From Streptomyces sclerotialus (GTDB lineage Bacteria; Actinomycetota; Actinomycetes; Streptomycetales; Streptomycetaceae), in assembly GCA_000719105.1 (NCBI GenBank), contig JODX01000019.1, positions 1 through 64,000 of the forward strand: 64,000 nucleotides of DNA, read 5' to 3'. A program made the position numbers and the translations under genes. Positions 33,979 to 42,917 of the stretch are shown one piece after another. The notes under the pieces were generated by a model. It made no database searches and was not told the DNA's origin. It saw only the letters and a list, made by a program, of their open reading frames with translations. Numbering within the stretch: position 1 is the stretch's first letter; each line of letters opens with the position of its first letter.

Positions 33979-35251
33979 ACAGCTCGCGTTCGGGGATGGC
34001 GATCGCGAGGATCTGGCGGCGGCTGTTCAGTTGGCCAACTGGCGGGCGTTCATGGCTCCCGTTGCTGAGGATGCTGGTGCTGTGGCGCAGCATCCGGAGG
34101 TGGCGCGGGTGGCGCTTGCGATCTTGAAAGTGTTTGCCGAGCATGCCGGGGCGCACGGGCTGTCGAAAGCTGAGGTCGTGCAGGCGTTGAAGGGCAATCC
34201 TCAGGGGTGGTCGGAGGAGCTGATCGATCGCCGTTTGGCTGTCCTGACCCGGCTCGGGTTCCTTGAGCCGTACCTTCTGAAATCCCATCAGGACCGGTAT
34301 GTCGTACGGCCTGCAGGGCTGGCGGGCGCTTTGGCGGCTGAACGGCTGGCGGAGCACGGGGGCGTCGATGAGTTGATCTTGCTGTTGGACCGAGCGAGGG
34401 CGGCGTTCGATCGCAGCAATCCCGACCCGGAGGCGGCTCTGGAGTATCTGGTGTCGTGTCGGAACGCGCTGCGGGTGTTCGCTCTGGATTTGCAGCGGGA
34501 GATCGCTACCGGCACGACGGCCGAGTTGATGGAGTCCCATCGACAGCATGATCACCAGGGGTTCACGCGCCAGGTGAAGGAACTGAACAAGCTGGTCACA
34601 GACCGGTTCAGCGGTGACTGGGCGCTGGAGGAGGCTGGTTCAGCTTTGATCGAGGCAGAGCAGTTCTACCGTCTGCAGGTCATGGCCGCTGCCGACCGAG
34701 TGCTCGAGCAGGGCGGCGGCAGTCTGAACTTCGATGTGTTGACCGTGAAGGAGTACGACCACGCCGCGGTCAAGGGTGACGTTGAGCTGCTGTCGCAGGT
34801 GGGTACGGCACTGGTCGCTGACGTGCCGGCGGTGTGGATCGAGCCGGCTCAGCTCCTGGAGACAGTGGAGAGCTTCGCTCCGCGCTCGCGGGCACGCGTG
34901 CGGCCTCTCGTGGTCGAGGGCGACGACGAGGATGAGGACGATCCTTTGCAGTGGGTCGAGGAGGCGCACGCGCATCTACGGGAGCGGCGTCGACTGCGGG
35001 CCGATGAGCTGTTGGCGGCAGACGAGGAAGTCGATCTCACGCAGGCGCTGTACGAAGCCGGATGGCCTGCGGCTGCGTCGATCATCACCGATGTGCTGGC
35101 GCTGAGTGACGATCCTGACGAGCCCTATGCGGTCGTGGTGGAGGACGGCTTGCTAGCCGATCCGGAGGCCTCCGTCACCTATCTACATCCCCTGCGTCTT
35201 CGGCGCCAGGATATGACTCAGAAGGCCGATGGGGGTTTAGATGGCTTCTGA
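33971..35251 (+). CDS. Kleisin-like (JetA/MksF-like) subunit of SMC cassette
   Basis: 426 residues from GTG at 33971, overlapping the previous stop by eight bases; GGAGGCGG lies upstream. An N-terminal winged-helix-like region (about 30-120: VALAILKVFAEHAGAHGLSK, LAVLTRLGFLEPYLL) is followed by a mostly helical middle (LLLDRARAAFDRSNPDPEAA, FTRQVKELNKLVTDRF) and an acidic C-terminus. The length and layout fit the MukF/MksF/JetA type of kleisin, which bridges SMC heads. Sequence identity to named families is not obvious, so the assignment rests on layout and operon position. Confidence 0.5.
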   Translation: MDEQLAFGDGDREDLAAAVQLANWRAFMAPVAEDAGAVAQHPEVARVALAILKVFAEHAGAHGLSKAEVVQALKGNPQGWSEELIDRRLAVLTRLGFLEPYLLKSHQDRYVVRPAGLAGALAAERLAEHGGVDELILLLDRARAAFDRSNPDPEAALEYLVSCRNALRVFALDLQREIATGTTAELMESHRQHDHQGFTRQVKELNKLVTDRFSGDWALEEAGSALIEAEQFYRLQVMAAADRVLEQGGGSLNFDVLTVKEYDHAAVKGDVELLSQVGTALVADVPAVWIEPAQLLETVESFAPRSRARVRPLVVEGDDEDEDDPLQWVEEAHAHLRERRRLRADELLAADEEVDLTQALYEAGWPAAASIITDVLALSDDPDEPYAVVVEDGLLADPEASVTYLHPLRLRRQDMTQKADGGLDGF

Positions 35252-36518
35252 ACAGGACGCCACCCGTGAGGTGGATGAGGACACAGCGTTTCAAGCAGCG
35301 TTGCTTCTGGGACGGTTGCGGGCCACTGGAGTGGCGTCGGCCAAGACGACCGGTCCCGTGGCGGCTGCCGCTGCGGCCGCGGCCGCCAGGATTGGACGCC
35401 GGGTGATCCGCGTGCACGGGGTGGGCCGGTTGGCCGATGTGCTGGTCTTGGGGTGGGACGGTGAGACGGCACCGGTTGCCAGCCTGGCACCAGCGTGGCG
35501 GATTGGTTTGTCGCCGGTGCCGACCCTGGTGTGGGCGGTGTGCCTGCGCGCGGCGTGGCCGCGGCCTGAGCGCGCGCCGTTTCCGGGCGGGCCGTTTAGG
35601 CGTGCCGCCATTGTGGTGCTGTGTTCTCAACTGGGTGCGGACCGGGAAGCGGTAGAGCGGGCACTCGAGCGGACCTTGCCGGAGGCCGGGCTGATTGCCG
35701 TGGACGGGGACGAGCTGCGGCTGGGGGCAGCCGTTGCGGCACTTCCTGCTGTGGTGGTGGAGGGCCTGCGCCGCGGGCACCATCTGCTGCCGACTCCCGG
35801 GGCGGATGAGCAGGCGAGCGGGGAGCCGGCTCCGGCAGTGCCGCCGCATGAGGTCCGAGCCGATGCCGGGACCGCGCTCGAGATGTCCGATGGATATGTG
35901 GTGCGGTCGGTGGTCGCCACACTGGAGACGGCGCGTCGGCCGGTGCCCCGGGGTGAGCTGCCGATGCTGGCTGACCCTGCGTTGCGGGCCGCGGTGGAGC
36001 AGGCCCTGCTGCCGTGCGGGCGGCAACTGCTGCAGACGGCGGAGGGCAACTGGGTCACCGGATTTTGTGACCCGCTCGCCGATGCACTGGTGGCCGAGGA
36101 GGTCGGGACCCTCGCTGCGGTGGACCGGGCAGTGCTGGCCTTGGTCCTTTTGCACACGGTGGCGATTCCGAGGGCTCGGGGGCGGCACCGGCACAGCCGT
36201 TGGACGGGAGAGGCCCACACCGTCACCCTGACGGAGCTCGCCTCCAACCGGCGGATCTCCAAGGCCGCGATGAGGACGGCGCTGCGCAGGCTGCGGGCGG
36301 CGGGCATGGTCGCGGAGACCACCACGGGCCGTTACCTGCCCGGTCCCGCCCTGGACCGCATGAGCGAGGCCCGCAGCAACCTGCTCTGGGAGGACCTGAT
36401 CCTGGTCGGTCGGCCCGACGGGCAGCTAGCCGCCGCCATCCGCCGACGGCGTGGTCTCGAAGCCCCCGCGCCCCGCGGCGAGTTATCCGAGAACCCGACA
36501 GAGACGGACCGCATGTGA
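35241..36518 (+). CDS. Winged-helix (KITE/JetB/MksE-like) subunit of SMC cassette
   Basis: 425 residues from ATG at 35241, overlapping the previous gene by 11 bases. An Ala-rich N-terminal domain is followed by winged-helix-like segments. The last is clear: AAVDRAVLALVLLHTVAI, then TLTELASNRRISKAAMRTAL, LRAAGMVAETTTGRYLPG at about 290-375. KITE proteins of bacterial SMC complexes are tandem winged-helix dimers; this one is about twice the usual MukE size. The role is inferred from its place between the kleisin-like and SMC genes. It ends ATGTGA, with the next start GTG inside. Confidence 0.45.
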   Translation: MASEQDATREVDEDTAFQAALLLGRLRATGVASAKTTGPVAAAAAAAAARIGRRVIRVHGVGRLADVLVLGWDGETAPVASLAPAWRIGLSPVPTLVWAVCLRAAWPRPERAPFPGGPFRRAAIVVLCSQLGADREAVERALERTLPEAGLIAVDGDELRLGAAVAALPAVVVEGLRRGHHLLPTPGADEQASGEPAPAVPPHEVRADAGTALEMSDGYVVRSVVATLETARRPVPRGELPMLADPALRAAVEQALLPCGRQLLQTAEGNWVTGFCDPLADALVAEEVGTLAAVDRAVLALVLLHTVAIPRARGRHRHSRWTGEAHTVTLTELASNRRISKAAMRTALRRLRAAGMVAETTTGRYLPGPALDRMSEARSNLLWEDLILVGRPDGQLAAAIRRRRGLEAPAPRGELSENPTETDRM

Positions 36519-39500
36519 GTCAGCAGATCCATAGTGCACGTGGCAAGCGGGGAGTGATCGGCACCCGTCAGCTGGTCGCTGTCCAGACGTTCTCCATTGC
36601 CCGCCTGACCTCCCACCCGGTGGCGATCGTCCCCGGCACGTTCGTCGCGGTGACCGGGCGGGGGCCGAAGGACTCCAATGAGTCGGGCAAGACCAGCTTC
36701 CTGGCTGCCCTGGCCCTCTTGCTGGGAGACCCGGAGTGGCGCATGGCGGGCGGTGGCTCCGTGCACGCACCCAAGCTGCTGTTCGAGCCCGTCACCGCCG
36801 GTGCATCGCCAGAGGTGAACGAGGCCGCCTCGATCGGCTATGTGGTGGGCGTCTTCGCCGAACCCGAGGATCCGTTGGGCAGCGCGCACACCGTGTGGCT
36901 GCAGATATCGGCCAAGTCACCGCACATCGAGGTACGGCACAAGGAAGGGGTGCACCTTCTGCTCAGCGGAGACGATCGCAGCCAGCACGAACTGGCTCCG
37001 GGGTTCTTCCGCACGCTCGGCGGTAAGCCCCTGGGCGCCACGGACTACGCGGAGGTCCTCTACGGCCGCGCCCCGCGTCTGCTGGCCTACATCATCAGCC
37101 GCGGCGGCATGCGGTCGCGACCCTCCTTGCTGAAGCTGGATGCGGGCACCTTCACGCCCGTGCAGATCGGGGAGGCGCTGCTCGATCTCATCGGCAAGGC
37201 CAGCATGCTCGCCACGGACGTACAGGCCCGTAAGGATCTGGCTAGGACGCAGAAAAACCTAGCCGACAAACTGGCCGATGCCGAGAGGTCCTGGCACGAA
37301 GAGGAAAACATCCTTCACTCCGTCGAAACCCGACAGCGGGCACGGGTGGAGGCCGACCGGGCTCACCGCTTCTGGCGCCTGGCATCGGCACGCGCCGCCC
37401 TTGATGCCGTCGTCTACGAGCGCCGGATCGGCAGCAGCCTCGCCCGTGTCGAGGATAATATGGCAGTTCTGGCTGCGCAGCATGACGCAGTGCAGGGCCA
37501 GCTCACCAAAGCCCGCGACATCGGCCAGCTTCGGCAATCGGCCCGTTCCGCACAGCTGCGCAGCGAAGAGCGTCAGCGAGAGGTGGAGGAGGCCAGCGAG
37601 AAGCTGGGACTGCTTCGAGGCGATTTGAAACGGGCGCAGAAGGATCACCGCCAGGCGCGGCAGCAGGCCGAGGACTACGTCGGTCCCTCCCTCACCGAGC
37701 TCGCCGAGCATGTCAGCGACCAGGAGGCACGTCAGCTCAAGGTGAAGGCGGAACTCCTGCTGGCCGAGGAACGTGTCGGGGCGCTGGAGGGAGAGCTTGC
37801 CGAGGCCCGGGAGGGGCGCACCGGCCAGGCGGGGGCGGCGTTGCGGGCCCTGGAGGGGGCAACGTCCCACCGGAGGGTGGGGCTGATGGCCACCACTCGC
37901 GTCCGTCCTGAGGCGCGGCCCCAGTGGGAGGCCCGCCTGGCGCCGTGGAGGGAGGCGGTGTGTATCGCCTCCGACGCCTTGGAGGATGCCACCCGTGCGG
38001 TGAGCACTCTGCCCGGGACCATCCTCATCTGCGGGCCGTCGAGCGAACCTGAAGCGCCAGGTTTCGGCGCCCCGGATGGCTTGCCCGAGGGAATCCTGGA
38101 CGCCGATCCCCTGGCGGTGCCGTTCCTGCATGCCCTGGCCGATGCCACCGAGGTGACGGTTCCTCCGCATGCCTGGCTGTCTGGGCTGGGGGTCCGCGTC
38201 ATCGGAGGCTTCGAGAAGCCGATCGCCGGCCAGGAGGACATCTGCGCCCACCTCGAGGGGCAGCGGGACCAGGCCCGGGCCCAGTGCGCTGCGCTGGAGA
38301 CCGCAGCCGACCTGCACCGCCGCCGGATCGCCGAACTGCGCCGGGACATCAAACGCGCCGAGGCCCAAGAGCTCGTACAGCAGCTCGTTCCCAAGATCCG
38401 CGATCTCGAGGACGCACACGCCCAGTGCGTTGCCGCGCTGCCCGGACTGCGCACGTCGGCCAAAGAGGCAAGCGAGACGGCGCATGCGGCCCAGACGGCG
38501 TTTCTCACCGCGAAGGAACGTGCTCACAAGCTTGAAGGCGAACTGCGGAAGCTGAAGGACGACAGGGCGCAGGCGACGCGGAGGAAGGAGAAGCTGGAGG
38601 ACCTCCGCGGGGGGCCAAACGCGGACCGGGCACGGATGATGTGGACGGGCTCTGAGGAAGAGGCTTTGGAGGAGCTCAACTGGAGCTACCTGCCCGAGGA
38701 TGAGCCCGGCGCGGAGCCGGCCGACGGCATCAGCTCTCACGCCGTCGTGCCGCGGGACACGGAGCACCCGCCCGAAGTCCGCACCTGTGCGGACCTCCGC
38801 AGCGAGAGCCGGTCCCGGCTGACGGCCGCGCTGACGAGGCTCGCCGCAGACACGGCAACCACCGGTGTGGCCACCGTGGAGATCGCCGACGCTCTGCACC
38901 ATCACGAGGCGCACACCGACGATCCGCACGACACCATCTTCCGTGCCTCGCTGACCGCGCTGAAGACGTGGCTGGATGAATACGAGGAGCGGGACGCAGG
39001 AGCTCGGGAGCAGGTGGAGGTGAAAAGGCGGGAGCGCGAGGACGAAGAGAGCTACCTTCACGACCTCGTCGAGGAGTCACGCCAGGCCCTCGCAGAAACC
39101 CAGGAGTCCATCAAGGAACGCGTGCAGAGTGCGCTGGAGCGCATCAGCCAACAGCTCAACATGCTGCACAGAAAAGAGGGATACGCAGCCAACCTGGTCT
39201 ACAACGTCAGCGCGCCGGAGAGCGCCGAGGGCCAGTGGATCTGCCATGTCGTGCCCCAGTGGCAGCGCAACCCCGGCGGCTCCTTGCTGGCCTACGATGC
39301 GCCCACCAACACCGCCCAGGAAAAGCTGTTCTCCATCCACCTCGTCCTGGCCGCCTTGCTGGCGGCACCCGACGCGCGGGGCCGCGTCCTCATCCTCGAC
39401 GAACTCGGTGACTCACTCGGCGCGGAGCACCGTCGTGAAGTGATCGCCGCACTGCGTGACGCCGCGCTAGAACACGGCATCACCGTGTTGGCCACCTGCC

Positions 39501-39667
39501 AGGACGGCCTGATGGCGGACGTGGGGCCGATGTGTGGCCAGGTACTGCAGTTCCGCTACTACTCGAAATCCGACCCGTTGAACCGGCCAACTGCCATGTA
39601 CGGCTTCGACGCCAACCGGCGCCGCGTCAAGCTCACCATGGATGATCTCCTGGTCAGCCGATCCTGA
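36515..39667 (+). CDS. SMC-like ATPase (JetC/MksB-like)
   Basis: 1050 residues from GTG at 36515, overlapping the previous gene by four bases. The head has Walker A VTGRGPKDSNESGKTSFLAA (about 45-64), a loop longer than the usual GxxGxGKS. Two long coiled-coil regions (about 230-420 and 590-720, plus 850-910) surround a non-coil centre. The C-terminal head has TNTAQEKLFSIHLVLAALLA (about 931) at the signature position and Walker B VLILDELGDSLGAEH (about 958), then VLATCQDG. This is an SbcC/MukB-like SMC layout. In Wadjet, the SMC-kleisin-KITE complex extrudes small circular DNA and the Toprim subunit cuts it. The sequence looks divergent from the known Jet types. Confidence 0.75.
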   Translation: MSQQIHSARGKRGVIGTRQLVAVQTFSIARLTSHPVAIVPGTFVAVTGRGPKDSNESGKTSFLAALALLLGDPEWRMAGGGSVHAPKLLFEPVTAGASPEVNEAASIGYVVGVFAEPEDPLGSAHTVWLQISAKSPHIEVRHKEGVHLLLSGDDRSQHELAPGFFRTLGGKPLGATDYAEVLYGRAPRLLAYIISRGGMRSRPSLLKLDAGTFTPVQIGEALLDLIGKASMLATDVQARKDLARTQKNLADKLADAERSWHEEENILHSVETRQRARVEADRAHRFWRLASARAALDAVVYERRIGSSLARVEDNMAVLAAQHDAVQGQLTKARDIGQLRQSARSAQLRSEERQREVEEASEKLGLLRGDLKRAQKDHRQARQQAEDYVGPSLTELAEHVSDQEARQLKVKAELLLAEERVGALEGELAEAREGRTGQAGAALRALEGATSHRRVGLMATTRVRPEARPQWEARLAPWREAVCIASDALEDATRAVSTLPGTILICGPSSEPEAPGFGAPDGLPEGILDADPLAVPFLHALADATEVTVPPHAWLSGLGVRVIGGFEKPIAGQEDICAHLEGQRDQARAQCAALETAADLHRRRIAELRRDIKRAEAQELVQQLVPKIRDLEDAHAQCVAALPGLRTSAKEASETAHAAQTAFLTAKERAHKLEGELRKLKDDRAQATRRKEKLEDLRGGPNADRARMMWTGSEEEALEELNWSYLPEDEPGAEPADGISSHAVVPRDTEHPPEVRTCADLRSESRSRLTAALTRLAADTATTGVATVEIADALHHHEAHTDDPHDTIFRASLTALKTWLDEYEERDAGAREQVEVKRREREDEESYLHDLVEESRQALAETQESIKERVQSALERISQQLNMLHRKEGYAANLVYNVSAPESAEGQWICHVVPQWQRNPGGSLLAYDAPTNTAQEKLFSIHLVLAALLAAPDARGRVLILDELGDSLGAEHRREVIAALRDAALEHGITVLATCQDGLMADVGPMCGQVLQFRYYSKSDPLNRPTAMYGFDANRRRVKLTMDDLLVSRS

Positions 39668-39936
39668 ACGACGTGTGCGCATCCGCCAGCGCGGCAGATG
39701 CCACTCCACCCCGCCAACTGGCTGCCACCCGGCGTGACATCGCAGCGGCGCGGAGCCCTAACCAATCTCCCATCTGGGTGAGTTGCGTCCGGGCTCTTTG
39801 CCAGGAACACATGCCGAGTCAAGCCCACAACAGACACCTGACCGCAGCGCCGGGCGACGTCCCGAGGCCCAGGGGCGGGCCCGGCGTTGCACGTCGACAG
39901 GGCAGCCTTGCGCCACCGCTAGCGGGTGGCAGGGCG

Positions 39937-40266
39937 GTGCCGGATTGTCTGCGAGACCTGTACGCGGAGTTGGACGAGGCGCTCACGGCGTGGGGCGAGG
40001 TGGAGGTGTCACCACTGCGGCACTACATCGCCTACCGGCGGCTGGTGAACGTGAACGTGGCCTCGGTGATCCTCCGGCCGAAGCACGAGGTAATCCTTGT
40101 CTACCTCAGACTTGCCCCAGAATCGGTCGAGCTGGAGGAGGGCTTCACCCGAGACATGCGCGGCATCGGACACTTCGGGGCCGGGGACGTGGAGGTACGC
40201 CTCGTCTCGGCGGCCGACCTGGAGAAGGCGGCGCCGCTCATCCGGTGGGCGTTCGAGGCTGCCTGA
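39937..40266 (+). CDS. DUF5655 domain protein (possibly an N-truncated remnant)
   Basis: 109 residues from GTG at 39937; the ribosome binding site is weak. The sequence VSPLRHYIAYRRLVNVNVAS, then ESVELEEGFTRDMRGIGHFG, GDVEVRLVSAADLEKA is a whole DUF5655 domain. This domain usually forms the C-terminal end of larger proteins associated with restriction-like functions. Standing alone it may be a fragment, but the codon bias is good and it ends at a strong terminator. The 270 bases before it hold no convincing gene. Confidence 0.6.
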   Translation: MPDCLRDLYAELDEALTAWGEVEVSPLRHYIAYRRLVNVNVASVILRPKHEVILVYLRLAPESVELEEGFTRDMRGIGHFGAGDVEVRLVSAADLEKAAPLIRWAFEAA

Positions 40267-40275
40267 CGCAACGAG

Positions 40276-40319
40276 AAGGGCGGCTGGTGCATCGGTTACT
40301 CGATGCGCCAGCCGCCCTT
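40276..40319. terminator. 19-bp hairpin, bidirectional terminator
   Basis: AAGGGCGGCTGGTGCATCG pairs with CGATGCGCCAGCCGCCCTT through a six-base loop with one G-T pair. It separates the DUF5655 gene from the convergent methyltransferase gene. Confidence 0.85.
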
Positions 40320-40362
40320 CGGCGTCTGCGGGCCGCCGGCCCCGGGCTCTCCGCTCTCATGC

Positions 40363-41109
40363 TTATGCCTCCGGTCCGGCCAGCTCGAAGTCGTCCTTCG
40401 TCAGTTCGGCGCGCAGCCGCTCCTCGGCGACGTCGGCGTAGTGCGCGGACAGCTCTACGCCCACGAAGCGACGTCCCTCGCGCAGGGCCGCGACCCCCGT
40501 GGAGCCGCTGCCGGTGAACGGGTCAAGCACGGTGCCGCCCTCGGGGCAGACCTGGACGAGCTGCTGCATGACCTCGACCGGCTTCTGGGTGATGTGGACC
40601 CGGCCCTTACGGGGCTGGGAGGCGATGTAGTGCCCCGGAAGGTAGAGGTCGCGGGTGTTGTCGAGGGATCCCTTGACGCCCCAGATGACGAACTCCGAGT
40701 CCTGCTTCGGCCCGCCCTTGCGGGGCCGACTGGAGGGCTTGATCCACGGGATGGTGCCACTCCAGGTCCACCCCGCCATCTGCAGGGCGTCGGAGGTGGT
40801 CGGCTCCTGACGCCAGTCGGTGAAGACCATGGCGACCGCGTGCTCGGTCGAGGCCCGGTACGCCTCGGTAAGCAGCTCGGTCAGCCAGGAGCGGTAGGAC
40901 CGCTGATCGCGGTTCTCGCCAGGGAAGTCGGCGAGGTCGTGGGCCGAGTTGCTGGTGACGTACTTGGCCCGCGCGGTACGGCCGGTGCGGTCCGAACTGG
41001 TGCGCCCGCCAGAGTTGTACGGAGGGTCGGTGATCACCGCGTCGACGCTCTCGTCTGGGAGGGACTTCAGAACGGTCAGGGCGTCGCCTCGGTACAGCGT
41101 GTAGCTCAT
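40363..41109 (-). CDS. Site-specific DNA methyltransferase (DPPY, beta-type order)
   Basis: 248 residues. Motif IV DPPYNSGG comes first (about 32) and the AdoMet motif DPFTGSGSTGVAA is near the C-terminus (about 203), the order of beta-class N6-adenine or N4-cytosine methyltransferases. HITQKPVEVMQQLV precedes it. The target-recognition region is short. No restriction enzyme gene adjoins it, so it is an orphan methylase that may protect the element from host restriction during transfer. It is convergent with DUF5655 and divergent from the transfer operon. Confidence 0.88.
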   Translation of the reverse strand: MSYTLYRGDALTVLKSLPDESVDAVITDPPYNSGGRTSSDRTGRTARAKYVTSNSAHDLADFPGENRDQRSYRSWLTELLTEAYRASTEHAVAMVFTDWRQEPTTSDALQMAGWTWSGTIPWIKPSSRPRKGGPKQDSEFVIWGVKGSLDNTRDLYLPGHYIASQPRKGRVHITQKPVEVMQQLVQVCPEGGTVLDPFTGSGSTGVAALREGRRFVGVELSAHYADVAEERLRAELTKDDFELAGPEA

Positions 41110-41683
41110 CGGGAGGGCCTCTCACAGGGCATGGCAGGGCTGGGCCCGCTCCGGACAGCCCTCAACGGCTGTCTTCCAGGGCGGGGTGTGCCGGAGGTTA
41201 GTGGCGATCTCCGGTCGGACCAAACGAGGTGGACCGCGCTCCCTGCCCGCGTCCCGGAGTCGTTTGGTGCGGCCGGGATCCCGGTCTACTGTCTCGCCGT
41301 GTCACCGGGCAGGAGCCTCATCCACCCCCACTGACCTGTGCTTATCCGTGCTGTCTCGTCCAATCGAACGGTACGGAAGGCCCGTTGCACTCTTCCTTCC
41401 CGCACGCCGTCAGGAGCCCCGGTGTACTGCCTGAGATTACGAGCGCGGCTGGCTGCCGCGCGTGACCTGAGACCGGCGTCCGGGAGCTACCAACTCCCCT
41501 GACCCGGTCCCGCCCGAGCGGCGGATGTACATCGGCGCGGTGCCGACGGCTTTGCACGAGAAGTCGGCACCGCGTCTCCTACGAACGCCGAGGAGCCGCT
41601 GCGATGCAGCATGCCCTGATATATCCGCGCCCCGACCCGACGCCGCCACTCGGGCGGCACCACCGCCTCGGTGAACGGCGGCG
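41110..41683. other. Divergent region before the transfer operon
   Basis: 574 bases between the methyltransferase and the first transfer gene. No coding frame stands out. It contains a perfect 12-bp dyad at 41536-41574 and must carry the transfer operon promoter. An oriT could lie in such a place, but no relaxase gene is nearby to support that. Confidence 0.45.
41536..41574. repeat. Perfect 12-bp inverted repeat upstream of the transfer operon
   Basis: CGCGGTGCCGAC (41536-41547) and GTCGGCACCGCG (41563-41574) are separated by 15 bases and lie 110 bases before the NlpC/P60 gene. It may be an attenuator, an operator, or part of an oriT. The sequence alone does not decide. Confidence 0.55.
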
Positions 41684-42829
41684 ATGAAGAAGACCACCGG
41701 AGCCGTCGTCGGTCTCTGCGCAACCGCTCCGTTGCTGCTGGCCGTTCCGATCCTCGCCATCGGGGCCGGGACCGCCTCGGCCTCCTGCTCGACCGGCGGC
41801 GCACAGGATGTGGATACCGCCGCCGTCGCCACCCAGGTGAAGGCCATCCTGGACGGCGGCGACAAGGGCTCGGTCTCCGTGCCGGGCCTGGACGACCCGG
41901 CCGAACAGGTGCCCAACGCCAAGACGATCCAGGCCACCGGCGTCGCGATGAACATCCCGGTCCGCGGGCAGGTCGTGGCCCTAGCGACCGCCCTGCAGGA
42001 GAGTGGCCTTCGGAACTTGACCTACGGCGACCGTGACTCGCTGGGTCTCTTCCAGCAGAGGCCGTCGCAGGGTTGGGGCTCGGCGAACCAGATCCTCGAT
42101 CCGGTGCACGCCTCGACCAAGTTCTACGAGGGGCTGCAGAAGGTCTCGGGCTGGCAGTCTCTGTCGATCACCCAGGCCGCCCAGGCTGTGCAACGGTCGG
42201 GCTTCCCCGACGCGTACGCCAAGTGGGAGCCGTTGGCCACCGCCCTGCAGAAGGCCATCGAGCCGCTGCTGCCGAAGGCCGGTAACCCATCGCCGAGTCC
42301 TTCGCCGTCCGGCTCGGCCGGAACCGGCAGCCCCTCGTCCGACGCCACGGGCGGCTGTTCGGCGGACGGGGACGGGACTGACTTCGGCGCCATCCCGGCC
42401 GGCGCGGTGCCGGCCGAGTACAAGATCCCCGCCAACGCTCCGCCGAAGGTGCAGACGGCGATCCGGTGGGCGCTCGGACAGCTCGACACGCCGTACCAGT
42501 GGGGCGGGAGCTGTACCGACTCCCACGGCAAGAACCCGATGGGGCGGTGCGACTGCTCCTCCCTGATGCAGCAGGCGTACAAGTCCGCCGGGGTCACCCT
42601 GACGCGGACTACGTACACGCAGGTCAAGGACGGCAAAGCTGTGTCGGTCGACGCCCTCCAGCCGGGTGACCTCCTCTTCACCGAGGGGACGGCCGCCGTG
42701 CCCGAACACGTCGGGATGGCCATCGGGCAGGGCCTTATCATCCATGCCCCACGCACCGGCGATGTGGTCCGCATCACCACCCTCGCCTCCTGGAAACCGC
42801 GGATTCTCGCGGCTCGCCGAGTCGTCTGA
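41684..42829 (+). CDS. Secreted bifunctional peptidoglycan hydrolase (transglycosylase-like plus NlpC/P60)
   Basis: 381 residues with an N-terminal signal sequence (VGLCATAPLLLAVPILAIGA, cleavage near ASA). Residues about 85-190 resemble a lysozyme/transglycosylase-like domain (LATALQESGLRNL, DRDSLGLFQQRPSQGWG). A Ser/Pro linker leads to an NlpC/P60 peptidase domain (about 255-375) with the catalytic Cys at about 291 in RCDCSSLMQQAY and His in HVGMAIG. In Gram-positive conjugation systems this protein (VirB1-like) opens the cell wall for the secretion channel. It heads the transfer operon. Confidence 0.9.
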   Translation: MKKTTGAVVGLCATAPLLLAVPILAIGAGTASASCSTGGAQDVDTAAVATQVKAILDGGDKGSVSVPGLDDPAEQVPNAKTIQATGVAMNIPVRGQVVALATALQESGLRNLTYGDRDSLGLFQQRPSQGWGSANQILDPVHASTKFYEGLQKVSGWQSLSITQAAQAVQRSGFPDAYAKWEPLATALQKAIEPLLPKAGNPSPSPSPSGSAGTGSPSSDATGGCSADGDGTDFGAIPAGAVPAEYKIPANAPPKVQTAIRWALGQLDTPYQWGGSCTDSHGKNPMGRCDCSSLMQQAYKSAGVTLTRTTYTQVKDGKAVSVDALQPGDLLFTEGTAAVPEHVGMAIGQGLIIHAPRTGDVVRITTLASWKPRILAARRVV

Positions 42830-42917
42830 CCGGCGCTTCTCCCCCTTCCCCTTTACCTCGCACCGCCGCTTCGCCCGTGCGGGCTTTGGCGTGCAGTGAA
42901 TCGAACTGGAGTTCCCT

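Noticed and set aside
30900..39670. Idea that the SMC protein is an SbcC or RecN repair protein
   Set aside because: It is coupled to a Toprim protein and two winged-helix proteins, with no SbcD-like nuclease; the four-gene layout fits an SMC-kleisin defence system better.
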